Below, one piece after another: positions 27,028 to 35,679 of a DNA stretch of 39,664 nucleotides. The notes below the pieces were generated by a model. It did no database searches and was not told the origin of the DNA. It worked only from the letters and a program-made list of their open reading frames with translations. Source of the DNA: a virus; the IMG/VR virus record IMGVR_UViG_3300023179_007410, positions 1 through 39,664 of that record, one strand, 5' to 3'. Position 1 is the stretch's first letter. Each line of letters starts with the position of its first letter. The position numbers and the translations under genes are program-made.

Positions 27028-28933
27028 ATTTATAATCCTTATAAGCTATATTTGTTTTACCATTATGAAGATATGTTAATACTCTTTGAGTCTGAGTATA
27101 AGGTAAAAATGCAATATCAAAATATCCTTTATGTGGACCAATACCTTCCAACCAAACTAAACTATCCATTTGAGATATATATTGTATTACTTTATGTATG
27201 TATGGGTTTCCTTCTAAAACTTCGAAATATTCTGGTTTAGTTGCAACATATAGATTATGATTAGGATATTGTTCTTTAATAGACTTAAACAAACTTGTTG
27301 AAAGATATACATCTCCAATGCTTTCTGGCATAACATATAATAGTCTTTTACCCTCGTCATCTTTATCTAAAATATCATTAAAACTTACTGATTTATTTTT
27401 ATTATTATCTTGTAATGCAACTTGTCTGAAATAATTTTCTATATCAATTCTTTTAACTCCTTTTTTAATTTCTTGCATCCAATATTTATGTCCATCATCA
27501 TTTTCGTCTACATCTTTAGCGTTAAGAATATTATGATACAAATACTTTAACCATTCTGCATCGTCTTTTATATCTTCAACAGTATGATACGGATTTTTTT
27601 CTTCTAATTTGAAAGATAAATTTTTATCAACTTCTGGACAAGAATCAATAAAGTCTTCTATAATTTTCCCAATAGTTTCAACTGAATAATTTTCTATTGT
27701 CCATTTTCTAGCCTTTTTACCTAGAGCATCTCTATCCTCTTTAGACATTAGATATACTTTTTTAAGATTTTCAGCGATAGATTTTGGATCTGTAGAAGCT
27801 TTAATAAACTCTGTGCTATGCTCTCTATATTCAAACCAATTTAACGCTAAACTCGCAGCTTCTTCTTTGCACATTTCTTCTCCGCAAGAATAATTGGTAA
27901 CGAGAGTAATTAATTCTGTAAGTTTTGCTTCTTGAATTGGTATCTCTTGTCCACCACTGGTAAAAGGATGGCAGTATACATCCATTAAATTATATACTTG
28001 ATTTAATTCTTCTTCTGTTACCCCAATTCCGACATTAGTTGTTATTAAAGTTTTTTCTGATCCACAAACGTTACAGTTTTGATCTTGCCCTGTAAAATTT
28101 TTAACTTGATAAGTTCCACAAGATTTACATATATAAGTTGTATAAATATCTTCTTCTGGAATATTATATTCTTTTGCTAACTTTATTATATTCCACCCTT
28201 CGCCAAAATGAGTATGAAGCAATAAGCCAGAATTTTTTATATTATTTTCTTTTTTCCAGATTGCATATCCTTCTAAAAGATTTGGTACGCTTTTTCTTAA
28301 TTGGTTTCTAAAAACAAATCCAATTATAAATTTATCTTTGTCAATATTAAATTTAGATCTTAATTTTGATCTTTCGTCATCTGAAAGTCTATGAAAATTG
28401 TCTGTATCTAATGCTCCATGAACAGTTTTTACATGTTTATGTCCTAATTTATGTAAAGCTTTTGTAGCAAAATCGCTCCATATCCAATAATTTTTAACTT
28501 TTGGTGCACATTTAACTGCAGAATCAAGTATAGGTAAAGAATCCAAAGTAGTCCATATCACAGAATTTACTTTATTAAACCAAGGTTTATCTATAGCGAA
28601 ATCTACTCCCCAAATATCTTGGACAGCTATATAAACATCTGGCTTTTCTTCTTTGATAATATCGTCTAATAGATATGCTCCATAACTTGCCATTCTTGCA
28701 AGATGTGGATCTTTATTTAATTTTTCTACTTCTTGTTGAGTATTTGGCAGTGAACCACAACTTTTCCAAGGAGTTCGCTCTAATTGATTATTACCTTTTT
28801 GCATGCCGCAACAATAATGTACTATATCATACTTATTTGTATTATATAAATACTTTAATATTGCTTTGGAATTTCTACCAAATCCAGTTTTTGCTAATGC
28901 AAAATCAGACTGAAAAACGATCTTTTTACGCAT
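27014..28933 (-). CDS. Glycosyltransferase family 4-like protein with zinc ribbon, fused to GT9 N-terminal half
   Basis: In this 639-residue protein, residues 1-430 form a GT4-like two-domain glycosyltransferase, with the donor-site loop HPFTSGGQEIPIQEA at 322-336 carrying the Glu residues expected of GT4. A zinc ribbon is inserted at Cys269, Cys272, Cys287 and Cys290 (CKSC ... CNVC), which is not standard for GT4. After a helical linker, residues 529-639 begin a GT9 domain (RLLYVMPESIGDVYLSTSLF) that is cut off in the middle of its fold. The rest is encoded by the next, overlapping gene in the +1 frame. The gene follows the SSB-like gene by 6 bases. Whether it modifies DNA, virion proteins or host surface is unknown. 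Confidence 0.75.
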   Translation of the reverse strand: MRKKIVFQSDFALAKTGFGRNSKAILKYLYNTNKYDIVHYCCGMQKGNNQLERTPWKSCGSLPNTQQEVEKLNKDPHLARMASYGAYLLDDIIKEEKPDVYIAVQDIWGVDFAIDKPWFNKVNSVIWTTLDSLPILDSAVKCAPKVKNYWIWSDFATKALHKLGHKHVKTVHGALDTDNFHRLSDDERSKLRSKFNIDKDKFIIGFVFRNQLRKSVPNLLEGYAIWKKENNIKNSGLLLHTHFGEGWNIIKLAKEYNIPEEDIYTTYICKSCGTYQVKNFTGQDQNCNVCGSEKTLITTNVGIGVTEEELNQVYNLMDVYCHPFTSGGQEIPIQEAKLTELITLVTNYSCGEEMCKEEAASLALNWFEYREHSTEFIKASTDPKSIAENLKKVYLMSKEDRDALGKKARKWTIENYSVETIGKIIEDFIDSCPEVDKNLSFKLEEKNPYHTVEDIKDDAEWLKYLYHNILNAKDVDENDDGHKYWMQEIKKGVKRIDIENYFRQVALQDNNKNKSVSFNDILDKDDEGKRLLYVMPESIGDVYLSTSLFKSIKEQYPNHNLYVATKPEYFEVLEGNPYIHKVIQYISQMDSLVWLEGIGPHKGYFDIAFLPYTQTQRVLTYLHNGKTNIAYKDYKYASS

Positions 28934-28939
28934 TATTTT

Positions 28940-29524
28940 TTACCAAAGATCGTCTTCTTGTTCGGATAAATTACCTTCTTCTGTCAAATCTTCTACTTCG
29001 TCTTTCTGCTTTCTACTTTCGACAGCCTTAGTTTTTGCATTTTTTAACTTTTTAATCTCTTCGCTTCTTTCTGTTGAAAAGATATGACTCAATCCAAATT
29101 TAATATACTCTGCTACAAGTCTAGCTTCTGCAAAAGTAAAACCAATAAGAAAACTTGTTGCTGGTTGAGCTGTTTGTAACTTAGAGTTTTTTATTACATT
29201 AAGGCTATATCCAATCTGTTTGTCTTCCCTAATATATGGCGAGAACTTAATTCCAAGTTTTTGATTTTCAGAGTTATGAAAGAAATCTGCAGTTCTGTTA
29301 TGATCTAGTGCATCTAAAATACCACAAACTTCAATTTTAGATAATTTGACTACCACTTTCTTCTCTGGATTTTGAGCATTTTCAGAAAAACTACCAATCT
29401 TTTTTTGGTCATTCCATGATGCTTGTTTAATTAAATTTAAATAAAAATTACCATCTAAATTATTAAAAGAAAAGCTGCAAGCTGTTCCTGTATTACGTGG
29501 GGTTGGCTTATAAATTTGTATCAT
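28940..29524 (-). CDS. Candidate single-stranded DNA-binding protein (acidic C-terminal tail)
   Basis: In this 194-residue protein the N-terminal 130 residues are a beta-rich domain (FSFNNLDGNFYLNLIKQASW, then VVVKLSKIEVCGILDALDHN, then LGIKFSPYI), reminiscent of the PC4/Whirly class of ssDNA-binding folds ('KLS-x-x-E' strand-turn and F-H box). Residues 165-194 are a charged linker ending in the acidic, aromatic-terminated tail SEQEDDLW, which parallels the acidic tips SSB proteins use to recruit replication partners. It is adjacent to the DNA polymerase gene. Function is inferred, and no OB-fold signature was identified. The ATG lies 7 bases after a good -10 box with no ribosome binding site. 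Confidence 0.5.
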   Translation of the reverse strand: MIQIYKPTPRNTGTACSFSFNNLDGNFYLNLIKQASWNDQKKIGSFSENAQNPEKKVVVKLSKIEVCGILDALDHNRTADFFHNSENQKLGIKFSPYIREDKQIGYSLNVIKNSKLQTAQPATSFLIGFTFAEARLVAEYIKFGLSHIFSTERSEEIKKLKNAKTKAVESRKQKDEVEDLTEEGNLSEQEDDLW

Positions 29525-29531
29525 ATATTAT

Positions 29532-29560
29532 ATATTATCAGGTATTAAATAATAAATCAA
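29532..29560 (-). promoter_or_regulatory. Sigma70-like promoter (TTGATT - 17 - TAATAT), leaderless type
   Basis: TTGATT at 29560-29555 begins just after the polymerase stop codon, and TAATAT lies at 29537-29532 with exactly 17 bases between. The ATG of the SSB-like gene starts 7 bases after the -10 box, so transcription would begin at or next to the ATG. The promoter nearly fills the 37-base intergenic gap. Confidence 0.55.
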
Positions 29561-29561
29561 G

Positions 29562-32102
29562 TTATTTTTCTTTAATTTCTCCAAGTTTCATAAATATTTT
29601 ATGATCTTGAACAGCTATAAGATCAGCAAATACAGAGTCTTCGCTCTTTTTTCTACCTTTAACTATAACAATATTATTTTCATCTGGCAAATGATTATTC
29701 ATTTCTTTACATTCTTCTATCTTATCATTAAATACTAATGCATTAATTGTAGAGGTTTCATCTTGAACATTGAGTCTTAAATATCTTGTTTTTTTACTAT
29801 TATTAGCTACGCCTAAATATTGATCTTTAATAACTCCAATAAATAATACTGGCAAACCTTCTGGTGCATCATTTACTTCTCTTATATTAAGAAGATCTGG
29901 TTTTTGATCAGAGAAAATATCTTTTAAAGTAGTATTATATGTATATCCTAAAAGTTTATTTTCATAATACCAATTTGCAAATCTTTCATTTTTACTATTT
30001 TGTTCGTAAATTTTCTTATATGGAGTATATGCTTTTCTAATAGTTTCTAATCTACTTTCTTTTATAATAAATTTACCTTTTTCATCTTTGGTCGTATTTA
30101 AGAATTTAATTATTTTAAATAAATCATAATCAAATTTTTCACCATATATTGTTGCATATTTTTGCTCATTTTGATTAAGAATATTCCAAAGTTGAGCTTC
30201 TAGAACCACTTTACTTCTTGATTGCTTAAAGTTTTCTAATGCGCCAGCTTGTATCAATGGAGATAAAACTCTGATAGATAACTTTGCTTGTTGTGCAGAT
30301 TTAAATACATCAAATTTTGTTGCATATTTATTTCTAAAATTATTTAACCTTTCAATTGATTTATCAGATATGCCCTTGATGGATAGCAAACCAAATCTAA
30401 TATTTTTATCTTCTACGCTAAAATCCATATCAGATCTAACTATATGAGGCGGTAATAATTTAATATCGAATAGATCCATTTCTTTATGAATTTTAGAAAT
30501 TTCTGTAATAGGATCTGGTTCAAACCTAGTCATCTTTAAAAGAGATAAAAAGAATTCTTTTGGATATTTAAATTTTAAATAAATTGTGATCGCTGCTAAA
30601 GCCGCGTAGCTTTGACTATGACTTGCATTAAATGAATAATTTGCAGAATCTTCCAAAATCTTCCATAAGATTTCTCCTACTTCTTTTGGTAAATTATTTT
30701 TTACGCATTTCTTTTCGATCTTTTCTTTCCAAGCTTTAATTTCTTCGACTTTTTTCTTTCCTACAATTCTTCTTAAGATTTCTGCTTCGTCTAATGTAAA
30801 TCCAATTTTATGAGCCATTTGCATAAGCTGTTCTTGATAAAGAGCTACTCCACCAGTTCTTTTCAAGATATCATCAAAGAATGGATGAATAGATTGAAAC
30901 TCTCCTGTCTCTACATATTTTGCATATTGATCTACAAATTGTAACGCTCCAGGTCTTGCAAGAGCTAATACTGCGCTTAATTCTTCAGAATTTCTAGGTC
31001 TAACTTTTCTGCATACTTTGAAATTAGTATCTGCTTCAATTTGAAAAAGACCATGTGGACTTCTAAGGTCTTGTAATTGTTGATAAATAAAATTATCTTC
31101 AATATCAATATCTTCAATATTTTTATTGATCATACTGCATACATCATAAACAACCGAAACGCTTCTTAAACCTAAAAGATCAAGTTTAACATTAAATTGA
31201 CTTATATCGTTCATGTCAAATGCACTAACTGGTTCTTTATCTGATGACAATTCTAATGGACACGCTTCTGATAAAGGACTATGAGATATCTGTACTCCTG
31301 ATGGATGCACGCCTTTATTTTTAATAAGATTGCGAAGTTTTAATGCTATATTATATATTTCTGTATTTTCATCACACCATTGTTTAAACTTTTCTACTTC
31401 TTCATAAGCATCTGAAATATCTTTGACTTGGCCGAAGATTTTAGGAATAAGAGAACTGACTCCTGTCATTTCAGTTTCGCTTTTTTCATCAACAATCTTA
31501 CCACACTCTTTAATTAAGAGTTTTCCACTCAAAGTATTAAATGTAAGAATTTTACTTATTCGATTAGGAAAGATCTCATTAAGAAAATCTATAACTTTAT
31601 GTCTATTATAATAACAAATATCTAAATCTACGTCACACATTAAACTGCCGTCCAAATAGGTTATCCCATTAACAACCTGCTTTTTAGCTCGAATCTTAGA
31701 TATAAATCTTTCAAAATAAAGGTTATGTTTAATTGGGTCAATTTTAGTCACTCCAATAAGATAAAGGATAAGACTACCTGCTGCGCTTCCACGACCTAAA
31801 CCCGTAGGAATTTTATTCTCTTTACAATAATCAATAACTAACCAAACCAAAATAATATAATCAATAAAGCCCAAATCTTCAATGATCTCAAATTCGTGAT
31901 CTAATCTTTTCTTATACTCCTTATTTGATGGCAGATTAGAATACGCTAATTTCTTTAAAAACTCTGTATTAGACGCATCTTCTGATAAGCCAAGATTATT
32001 TTTATGTTTTGATTTTACTTTAAATTCAGGCAATCTTACGCCATACAAAGGTAAATCAATTTTATCAAATGATCCAATAAAATCAGAAGTCTTGGTTATC
32101 AT
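29562..32102 (-). CDS. DNA polymerase III alpha subunit, polymerase core (no PHP domain)
   Basis: This 846-residue C-family replicative polymerase starts where the PHP domain normally ends. The nucleotide-binding box GLGRGSAAGS is at residues 101-110. The catalytic Asp cluster CDVDLDI (Asp157/159/161) and the third Asp in KLDLLGL are present, followed by ARPGAL, YQEQLM and the SHSQSYAALAAITIYLK box. A helix-hairpin-helix region (FGLLSIKGIS) and a C-terminal OB fold (about residues 735-840) complete it. Bacterial DnaE is about 1100-1200 residues. The missing N-terminal PHP domain is encoded separately at 33765-33004, with an exonuclease gene and an 82-aa gene between. The start overlaps the 82-aa gene by 20 bases and has AAGAGA upstream. 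Confidence 0.92.
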   Translation of the reverse strand: MITKTSDFIGSFDKIDLPLYGVRLPEFKVKSKHKNNLGLSEDASNTEFLKKLAYSNLPSNKEYKKRLDHEFEIIEDLGFIDYIILVWLVIDYCKENKIPTGLGRGSAAGSLILYLIGVTKIDPIKHNLYFERFISKIRAKKQVVNGITYLDGSLMCDVDLDICYYNRHKVIDFLNEIFPNRISKILTFNTLSGKLLIKECGKIVDEKSETEMTGVSSLIPKIFGQVKDISDAYEEVEKFKQWCDENTEIYNIALKLRNLIKNKGVHPSGVQISHSPLSEACPLELSSDKEPVSAFDMNDISQFNVKLDLLGLRSVSVVYDVCSMINKNIEDIDIEDNFIYQQLQDLRSPHGLFQIEADTNFKVCRKVRPRNSEELSAVLALARPGALQFVDQYAKYVETGEFQSIHPFFDDILKRTGGVALYQEQLMQMAHKIGFTLDEAEILRRIVGKKKVEEIKAWKEKIEKKCVKNNLPKEVGEILWKILEDSANYSFNASHSQSYAALAAITIYLKFKYPKEFFLSLLKMTRFEPDPITEISKIHKEMDLFDIKLLPPHIVRSDMDFSVEDKNIRFGLLSIKGISDKSIERLNNFRNKYATKFDVFKSAQQAKLSIRVLSPLIQAGALENFKQSRSKVVLEAQLWNILNQNEQKYATIYGEKFDYDLFKIIKFLNTTKDEKGKFIIKESRLETIRKAYTPYKKIYEQNSKNERFANWYYENKLLGYTYNTTLKDIFSDQKPDLLNIREVNDAPEGLPVLFIGVIKDQYLGVANNSKKTRYLRLNVQDETSTINALVFNDKIEECKEMNNHLPDENNIVIVKGRKKSEDSVFADLIAVQDHKIFMKLGEIKEK

Positions 32103-32331
32103 TTCTCTTTTTGCGTTTTTTCTTAGATTTATTAATTGATTTATCTAAATTTTCTTGAAATTCTGTTAAACCTTCTTTTAAAGCTGCGAAAGATTTTTCT
32201 TCATTATTTAGAGAATAGAAAACATCTGCTTTACTATTTGTTTTTCCATGCTGTAAAGTTATTAAAAGATAATCAATATTTTCTTTTTCGAACTTTTGAA
32301 GTATATCGTATATAAAATCCATTGATGCCAT
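32083..32331 (-). CDS. 82-aa Lys-tailed small protein, upstream of polymerase core
   Basis: This small protein has a short helix, a strand pair (DYLLITLQHG ... ADVFYSLNN), a helix (AALKEGLTEFQENLDKSI) and a C-terminal basic tail (KSKKKRKKRN). I do not recognise its family. A second 82-aa protein with the same layout and basic tail is encoded at 38096-37848 next to the helicase gene, and the two look like distant paralogues. It overlaps the polymerase start by 20 bases, suggesting co-translation and a link to the replisome, for example as a DNA- or polymerase-binding accessory. It begins 9 bases after the -10 box of a good promoter and has no ribosome binding site. Confidence 0.6.
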   Translation of the reverse strand: MASMDFIYDILQKFEKENIDYLLITLQHGKTNSKADVFYSLNNEEKSFAALKEGLTEFQENLDKSINKSKKKRKKRNDNQDF

Positions 32332-32340
32332 AATAAGAGT

Positions 32341-32369
32341 ATTATATCTGTTGTTTAGTTAAAATGCAA
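32341..32369 (-). promoter_or_regulatory. Sigma70-like promoter (TTGCAT - 17 - TATAAT), leaderless type
   Basis: A consensus TATAAT (32346-32341) lies 17 bases downstream of TTGCAT (32369-32364), which starts immediately after the exonuclease stop codon. The ATG of the 82-aa gene is 9 bases after the -10 box, leaving at most a few untranslated bases. It would drive the small protein and polymerase core. Confidence 0.6.
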
Positions 32370-33011
32370 TCAAATATTGACCATATATTTAATCTTATTC
32401 CAAACTTTAAAATTTAATTCAAGATCTGATAATGCATTATGTAAAGAATCATAATCATGATCAATATCTAAATCTTTACCAGCAGCAGTAAGATTAGTTC
32501 TAATATTTTTCATTTTTGTATGATACAATTTATACATATATTCAGATAATGTTTCCTTTTTTGGATCAAAAGGAATTCCACTTTTTATTCCTTTATATAA
32601 TAAATTTGTATCTATACTTTTATCTAAAAAGTTTATTGGTTTCTCTTTCATGAATTTGTAATATTCATTTAAAATATACAAATCAAACCCCAAAATATTA
32701 TGTCCTACTATATAATCTGCTTTATCTACCCAATCTTTAAGGGTAGGAAAAAATGACTCTGGAGTTATACCATTCTTTTCTATATTCTTTGGGTCATATC
32801 TGGTTATTTTTGCGGCATCTTTACTAATTTTCAAATGTGTTTTCCACTTTATATATGCATTTTTTGAATCTAAAACTCTATCTCCTTGACATTTAATCAT
32901 TGCGATTTGCCAAGGTAAATTATGACAAAAATTTAAACATAAATTAAATGTCTCACAATCTACAAAAAGAAATGTCTTATTCTTATCGAATCTTAATAAA
33001 TGTTCATCCAT
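32370..33011 (-). CDS. DnaQ-like DEDDh 3'-5' exonuclease (proofreading)
   Basis: The DEDDh motifs are present: Exo I FLFVDCETF (Asp and Glu), Exo II VGHNILGFDLYIL (Asp), and Exo III with His and Asp in LHNALSDLE. This would be the 3'-5' proofreading subunit for the phage's C-family polymerase. It sits between the PHP-domain gene and the polymerase core. I chose the ATG at 33011 (213 residues) over an upstream ATG at 33047. It has GGAAGGA 8 bases upstream, overlaps the PHP gene stop (ATGGATGA), and the first 12 residues of the longer version lie in PHP-gene sequence. The stop is TGA. Confidence 0.88.
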   Translation of the reverse strand: MDEHLLRFDKNKTFLFVDCETFNLCLNFCHNLPWQIAMIKCQGDRVLDSKNAYIKWKTHLKISKDAAKITRYDPKNIEKNGITPESFFPTLKDWVDKADYIVGHNILGFDLYILNEYYKFMKEKPINFLDKSIDTNLLYKGIKSGIPFDPKKETLSEYMYKLYHTKMKNIRTNLTAAGKDLDIDHDYDSLHNALSDLELNFKVWNKIKYMVNI

Positions 33012-33765
33012 GATTTTGTTCCTTCCAACTTTCAAAACAGAATTCATTACTTGACATATGTTCCATTTCTGGTTTATTTAAAGTTGTTCTATTACTAATA
33101 CATTTAAAGGTTAAAAAGCTTTTGAAATCTTGCCTAGATTTATAATATATGCTCTTGGTTTTTATTATATTTAAATTATTTGTTTCTGCATATTTAATCA
33201 TTTTATTTTTAATGAGATCATCAAATACCAAAGAATTATTTTCTACAAAAACTGATGGTTTATAATTTTCTATAAAAGGCAAGCATTGATATCCTTTTAA
33301 TGTATTATTAAATATAAAATTATCATAAAACGGGATTGCAATTTTTATAGAATCATTAAAATTTTCTTTTAAAATATTCATATCTAATCTTGGAGTATAA
33401 TAAAATCCTTCAATATTAGCTTTCGTCCATAAATTAATTAAGGTTTGATAACCTTTATTTCCGTTAGCGAATACAATTAACTTATGATGCTTTTTTAATT
33501 CTTCTTCATTTTTGTTTAATATATTTTCACAAAATATAAATTTTATGCCAAATATCAAATCAATATCATATGCCTTTAAATTTTTATAGGCTTGTAAAAA
33601 TCCGCTAAAACAATCTTCTACTAAAAATACTTTTTTAAGCTTATTCTCTTTTGCGATCTGCACAATTGAATCTGGCTCATTGGTCTCTGTATTCTCTTGC
33701 TCTAAAGTAAGAATACTTTTGCCTATGGAAAAATGACTCTTGAATAATGGAAGTACATTATACAT
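33004..33765 (-). CDS. Stand-alone PHP domain of DNA polymerase III alpha
   Basis: This 253-residue protein aligns by pattern with the N-terminal PHP region of DnaE. It begins LFKSHFSIGKSI where DnaE has an 'H-x-H-S-x-x-S-L-x-D-G' box, continues with IAKENKLKKVFLVED and FGIKFIF, and ends TKSIYYKSRQDFKSFLTFKC ... SSNEFCFES, corresponding to the 'NDVHYL-x-x-ED' and 'FYLKS' end of the PHP domain. Several metal-binding His residues of active PHP domains are replaced, so it is probably structural. The polymerase core is a separate gene 900 bases downstream. The ATG lies 6 bases after a strong -10 box and no ribosome binding site is present. Confidence 0.8.
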   Translation of the reverse strand: MYNVLPLFKSHFSIGKSILTLEQENTETNEPDSIVQIAKENKLKKVFLVEDCFSGFLQAYKNLKAYDIDLIFGIKFIFCENILNKNEEELKKHHKLIVFANGNKGYQTLINLWTKANIEGFYYTPRLDMNILKENFNDSIKIAIPFYDNFIFNNTLKGYQCLPFIENYKPSVFVENNSLVFDDLIKNKMIKYAETNNLNIIKTKSIYYKSRQDFKSFLTFKCISNRTTLNKPEMEHMSSNEFCFESWKEQNHG

Positions 33766-33771
33766 ATTTAT

Positions 33772-33800
33772 GTTATACTATAATTTAAAATTTGTGTCAA
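33772..33800 (-). promoter_or_regulatory. Sigma70-like promoter (TTGACA - 17 - TATAAC), leaderless type
   Basis: A consensus TTGACA (33800-33795) overlaps the TGA stop of the RecB-like nuclease gene, and TATAAC follows at 33777-33772 after exactly 17 bases. The PHP gene ATG begins 6 bases later. This is the best promoter match in the window. The short spacing implies a leaderless transcript. Confidence 0.65.
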
Positions 33801-34789
33801 GCTAAATCCTTAAAATCATCCTTGGCTTCTGGAGCCATTTCATTTAATATATCGTCTGCAGTTTGATTTATGGATATATTATTAAATCTTGGACAACCAT
33901 TATATTTTCTTTTTTCTATTTTGAATCCTTTTATATCTTTAAAGTTTCCATCAAAATTTGATTCAATAATTTCATTTTTATCATTTAATTTAACATAATA
34001 TTCAAAAGAATCTTTATAAGGGCATTTCCAATTTCCTACCCCACACATCCACTTATTTTTAACATTATCTGCTGCAAAATTTGATTCTGCACTATGAATA
34101 TCAAAATTATTAATATGTGCATTTACATATTCTAAATAATGCTCAAATCCTTTTATTTGATTGTCATCAAACTCAAGTTCTTGTATTGGTTGTTTAGGAA
34201 ATCTTAAAAAAAGAAACTTTACTATAGGTTTTAATTTAGGCCAAAGCTTTTTACTTGCAAGACTATACATCATGGCTTGGATATTAGCTTCAAGGTCATC
34301 ACCCCTAAATTTGGCTTTAGAGCTTTTATAATCAACTATTATCATTTTATCTTTCGTTTTAATAGGCTTATCAATAAACCCTTTAACATGATATTTCGGA
34401 TTATCGCTTTTTATTTCAAAAGCATACTCTGGAGCAACAATTTTACCATCTTCACCATAAAAATCATGTTTTAACCCTACAAGTATCATTTCGTCAAGAA
34501 TTTCAAAATTAGAGATATCTAATGGTGCTTGATTGATTAATTTAATAACTAATCTTTCTATAGCTTTACTACCTTTAATAGAGTTCTTTTTTATGATTAA
34601 ATTAAAATGTTTTTTATGCTTCTTATTTAAAAGAAGTTCAAATATTTTATGACATACTGTTCCTCTTAAAGCTCCATCATTTTGTGTTTGTGGAATTTTT
34701 GTATGATAATTATTCCAATAAACCCATGAACATGTTTCAAGAGTCTTAATTCTAGACGCCGATAATATTTTTAAAGATTTGTTTTCCAT
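33797..34789 (-). CDS. RecB/Cas4-like PD-(D/E)XK nuclease with Fe-S cysteines
   Basis: This 330-residue protein has the nuclease motifs in order: RGTVCHKIFE (Arg42, His47), KGFIDKP (Asp140), IVDYKSSKAKF (Asp153, Lys155) and the EANIQAMMYSLA helix (Gln171). Four cysteines, one N-terminal (Cys20 in LETCSWVYW) and three C-terminal (Cys249, Cys256, Cys299), match the [4Fe-4S] arrangement of Cas4/AddB-type nucleases. It is likely a 5'-3' or end-resecting exonuclease acting with RecA and the annealing protein. Its start overlaps the primase gene by 19 bases, so it is co-translated. Confidence 0.85.
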   Translation of the reverse strand: MENKSLKILSASRIKTLETCSWVYWNNYHTKIPQTQNDGALRGTVCHKIFELLLNKKHKKHFNLIIKKNSIKGSKAIERLVIKLINQAPLDISNFEILDEMILVGLKHDFYGEDGKIVAPEYAFEIKSDNPKYHVKGFIDKPIKTKDKMIIVDYKSSKAKFRGDDLEANIQAMMYSLASKKLWPKLKPIVKFLFLRFPKQPIQELEFDDNQIKGFEHYLEYVNAHINNFDIHSAESNFAADNVKNKWMCGVGNWKCPYKDSFEYYVKLNDKNEIIESNFDGNFKDIKGFKIEKRKYNGCPRFNNISINQTADDILNEMAPEAKDDFKDLA

Positions 34790-35679
34790 TGTAAAATTTC
34801 TTCTTTGCTCATTTCTCCAAAGTCTTTTTTTGGTGGTAATGCAATTACTATTTGATGTTTATCAAAATGTTTTAATAATTTTTCTTTAGTTTTTACAGAC
34901 GCTATATTACCAGCATTGTTTTTTTGTGAATCGTTATTGAATGATATATAAATTTTATTAGGATTCAATATCAATAATGTATTTAAAATACTAGTATTTA
35001 AATTGATCCCAAAAGTAACAATAGTATTTTTTATTCCAGCTTCCCAAAGACTTAACATATCTCCAATACTTTCTATTAAAATAACTTGTTTAGCTTCTGA
35101 TAATATTTTTGAATTAACCTGTAATGGATATTTCCAATTAATTTTATCTCCAACTAATTTCCATTTAGGACACATTTTTTCGTCTCTGTTTAAAATATCT
35201 CTTCCAGCCACACCAATTAAATTACGTTCTTTATTAAAAATTGGAAACACATATCTACCTTTCATTCTGCCTTCTTTTAAAATCCCACCTTCAAAAATGC
35301 TCATAGTCTCATCACTAATTTTTCTTTTATACCAGAACGAATTATCTTTCACTAATTTAGTTAATACATCTGGAGAATAACATTTAACGTGTTTAATTTG
35401 AGGCTTTTTATAAACTGAATATGTTTCTGTATTTGGGGCTTTTTGAGTTATCCATTCTTTTGCTTCGATATTGTCTTGAAGATTCAATGTTATTCTTACA
35501 AGATCTTGTAAATTTCCTGTTATATTTTCTTTATAATCTACCCATTTACCACTATCTTTATAAATCACTAATACATTTTCATTATCAGAATCTCTATATA
35601 ATGGCTTTGTACGATATTCTTTAGAATATTCTTTTAAATTATAACCAAGATTAGATAATATTTCTTTTATATTTTCCAT
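34771..35679 (-). CDS. DnaG-like primase (TOPRIM), lacking zinc finger
   Basis: The 302-residue protein shows a primase RNA-polymerase-domain entry (ISDETMSIFEGGILK, then GRYVFPIFNKERNLIGVAGR) followed by a TOPRIM fold with VILIESIGDMLSLWEAG (Glu203, Gly206-Asp207) and IYISFNNDSQKNN (248-252). The usual second TOPRIM motif 'D-x-D' reads N-N-D. The N-terminal 65 residues resemble a zinc-finger position (WVDYKENITGNLQDLV) but have no Cys or His ligands. It is shorter than bacterial DnaG and has no C-terminal helicase-binding domain. It would prime lagging-strand synthesis with the DnaB-like helicase encoded upstream. It overlaps ThyX by 13 bases. Confidence 0.82.
   Translation of the reverse strand: MENIKEILSNLGYNLKEYSKEYRTKPLYRDSDNENVLVIYKDSGKWVDYKENITGNLQDLVRITLNLQDNIEAKEWITQKAPNTETYSVYKKPQIKHVKCYSPDVLTKLVKDNSFWYKRKISDETMSIFEGGILKEGRMKGRYVFPIFNKERNLIGVAGRDILNRDEKMCPKWKLVGDKINWKYPLQVNSKILSEAKQVILIESIGDMLSLWEAGIKNTIVTFGINLNTSILNTLLILNPNKIYISFNNDSQKNNAGNIASVKTKEKLLKHFDKHQIVIALPPKKDFGEMSKEEILQWKTNL

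Noticed and set aside
33012-33047. Upstream ATG at 33047 for the exonuclease
   Set aside because: It lies inside the PHP gene and adds 12 residues outside the fold. The ATG at 33011 has GGAAGGA at proper spacing and the typical ATGGATGA overlap with the previous stop.
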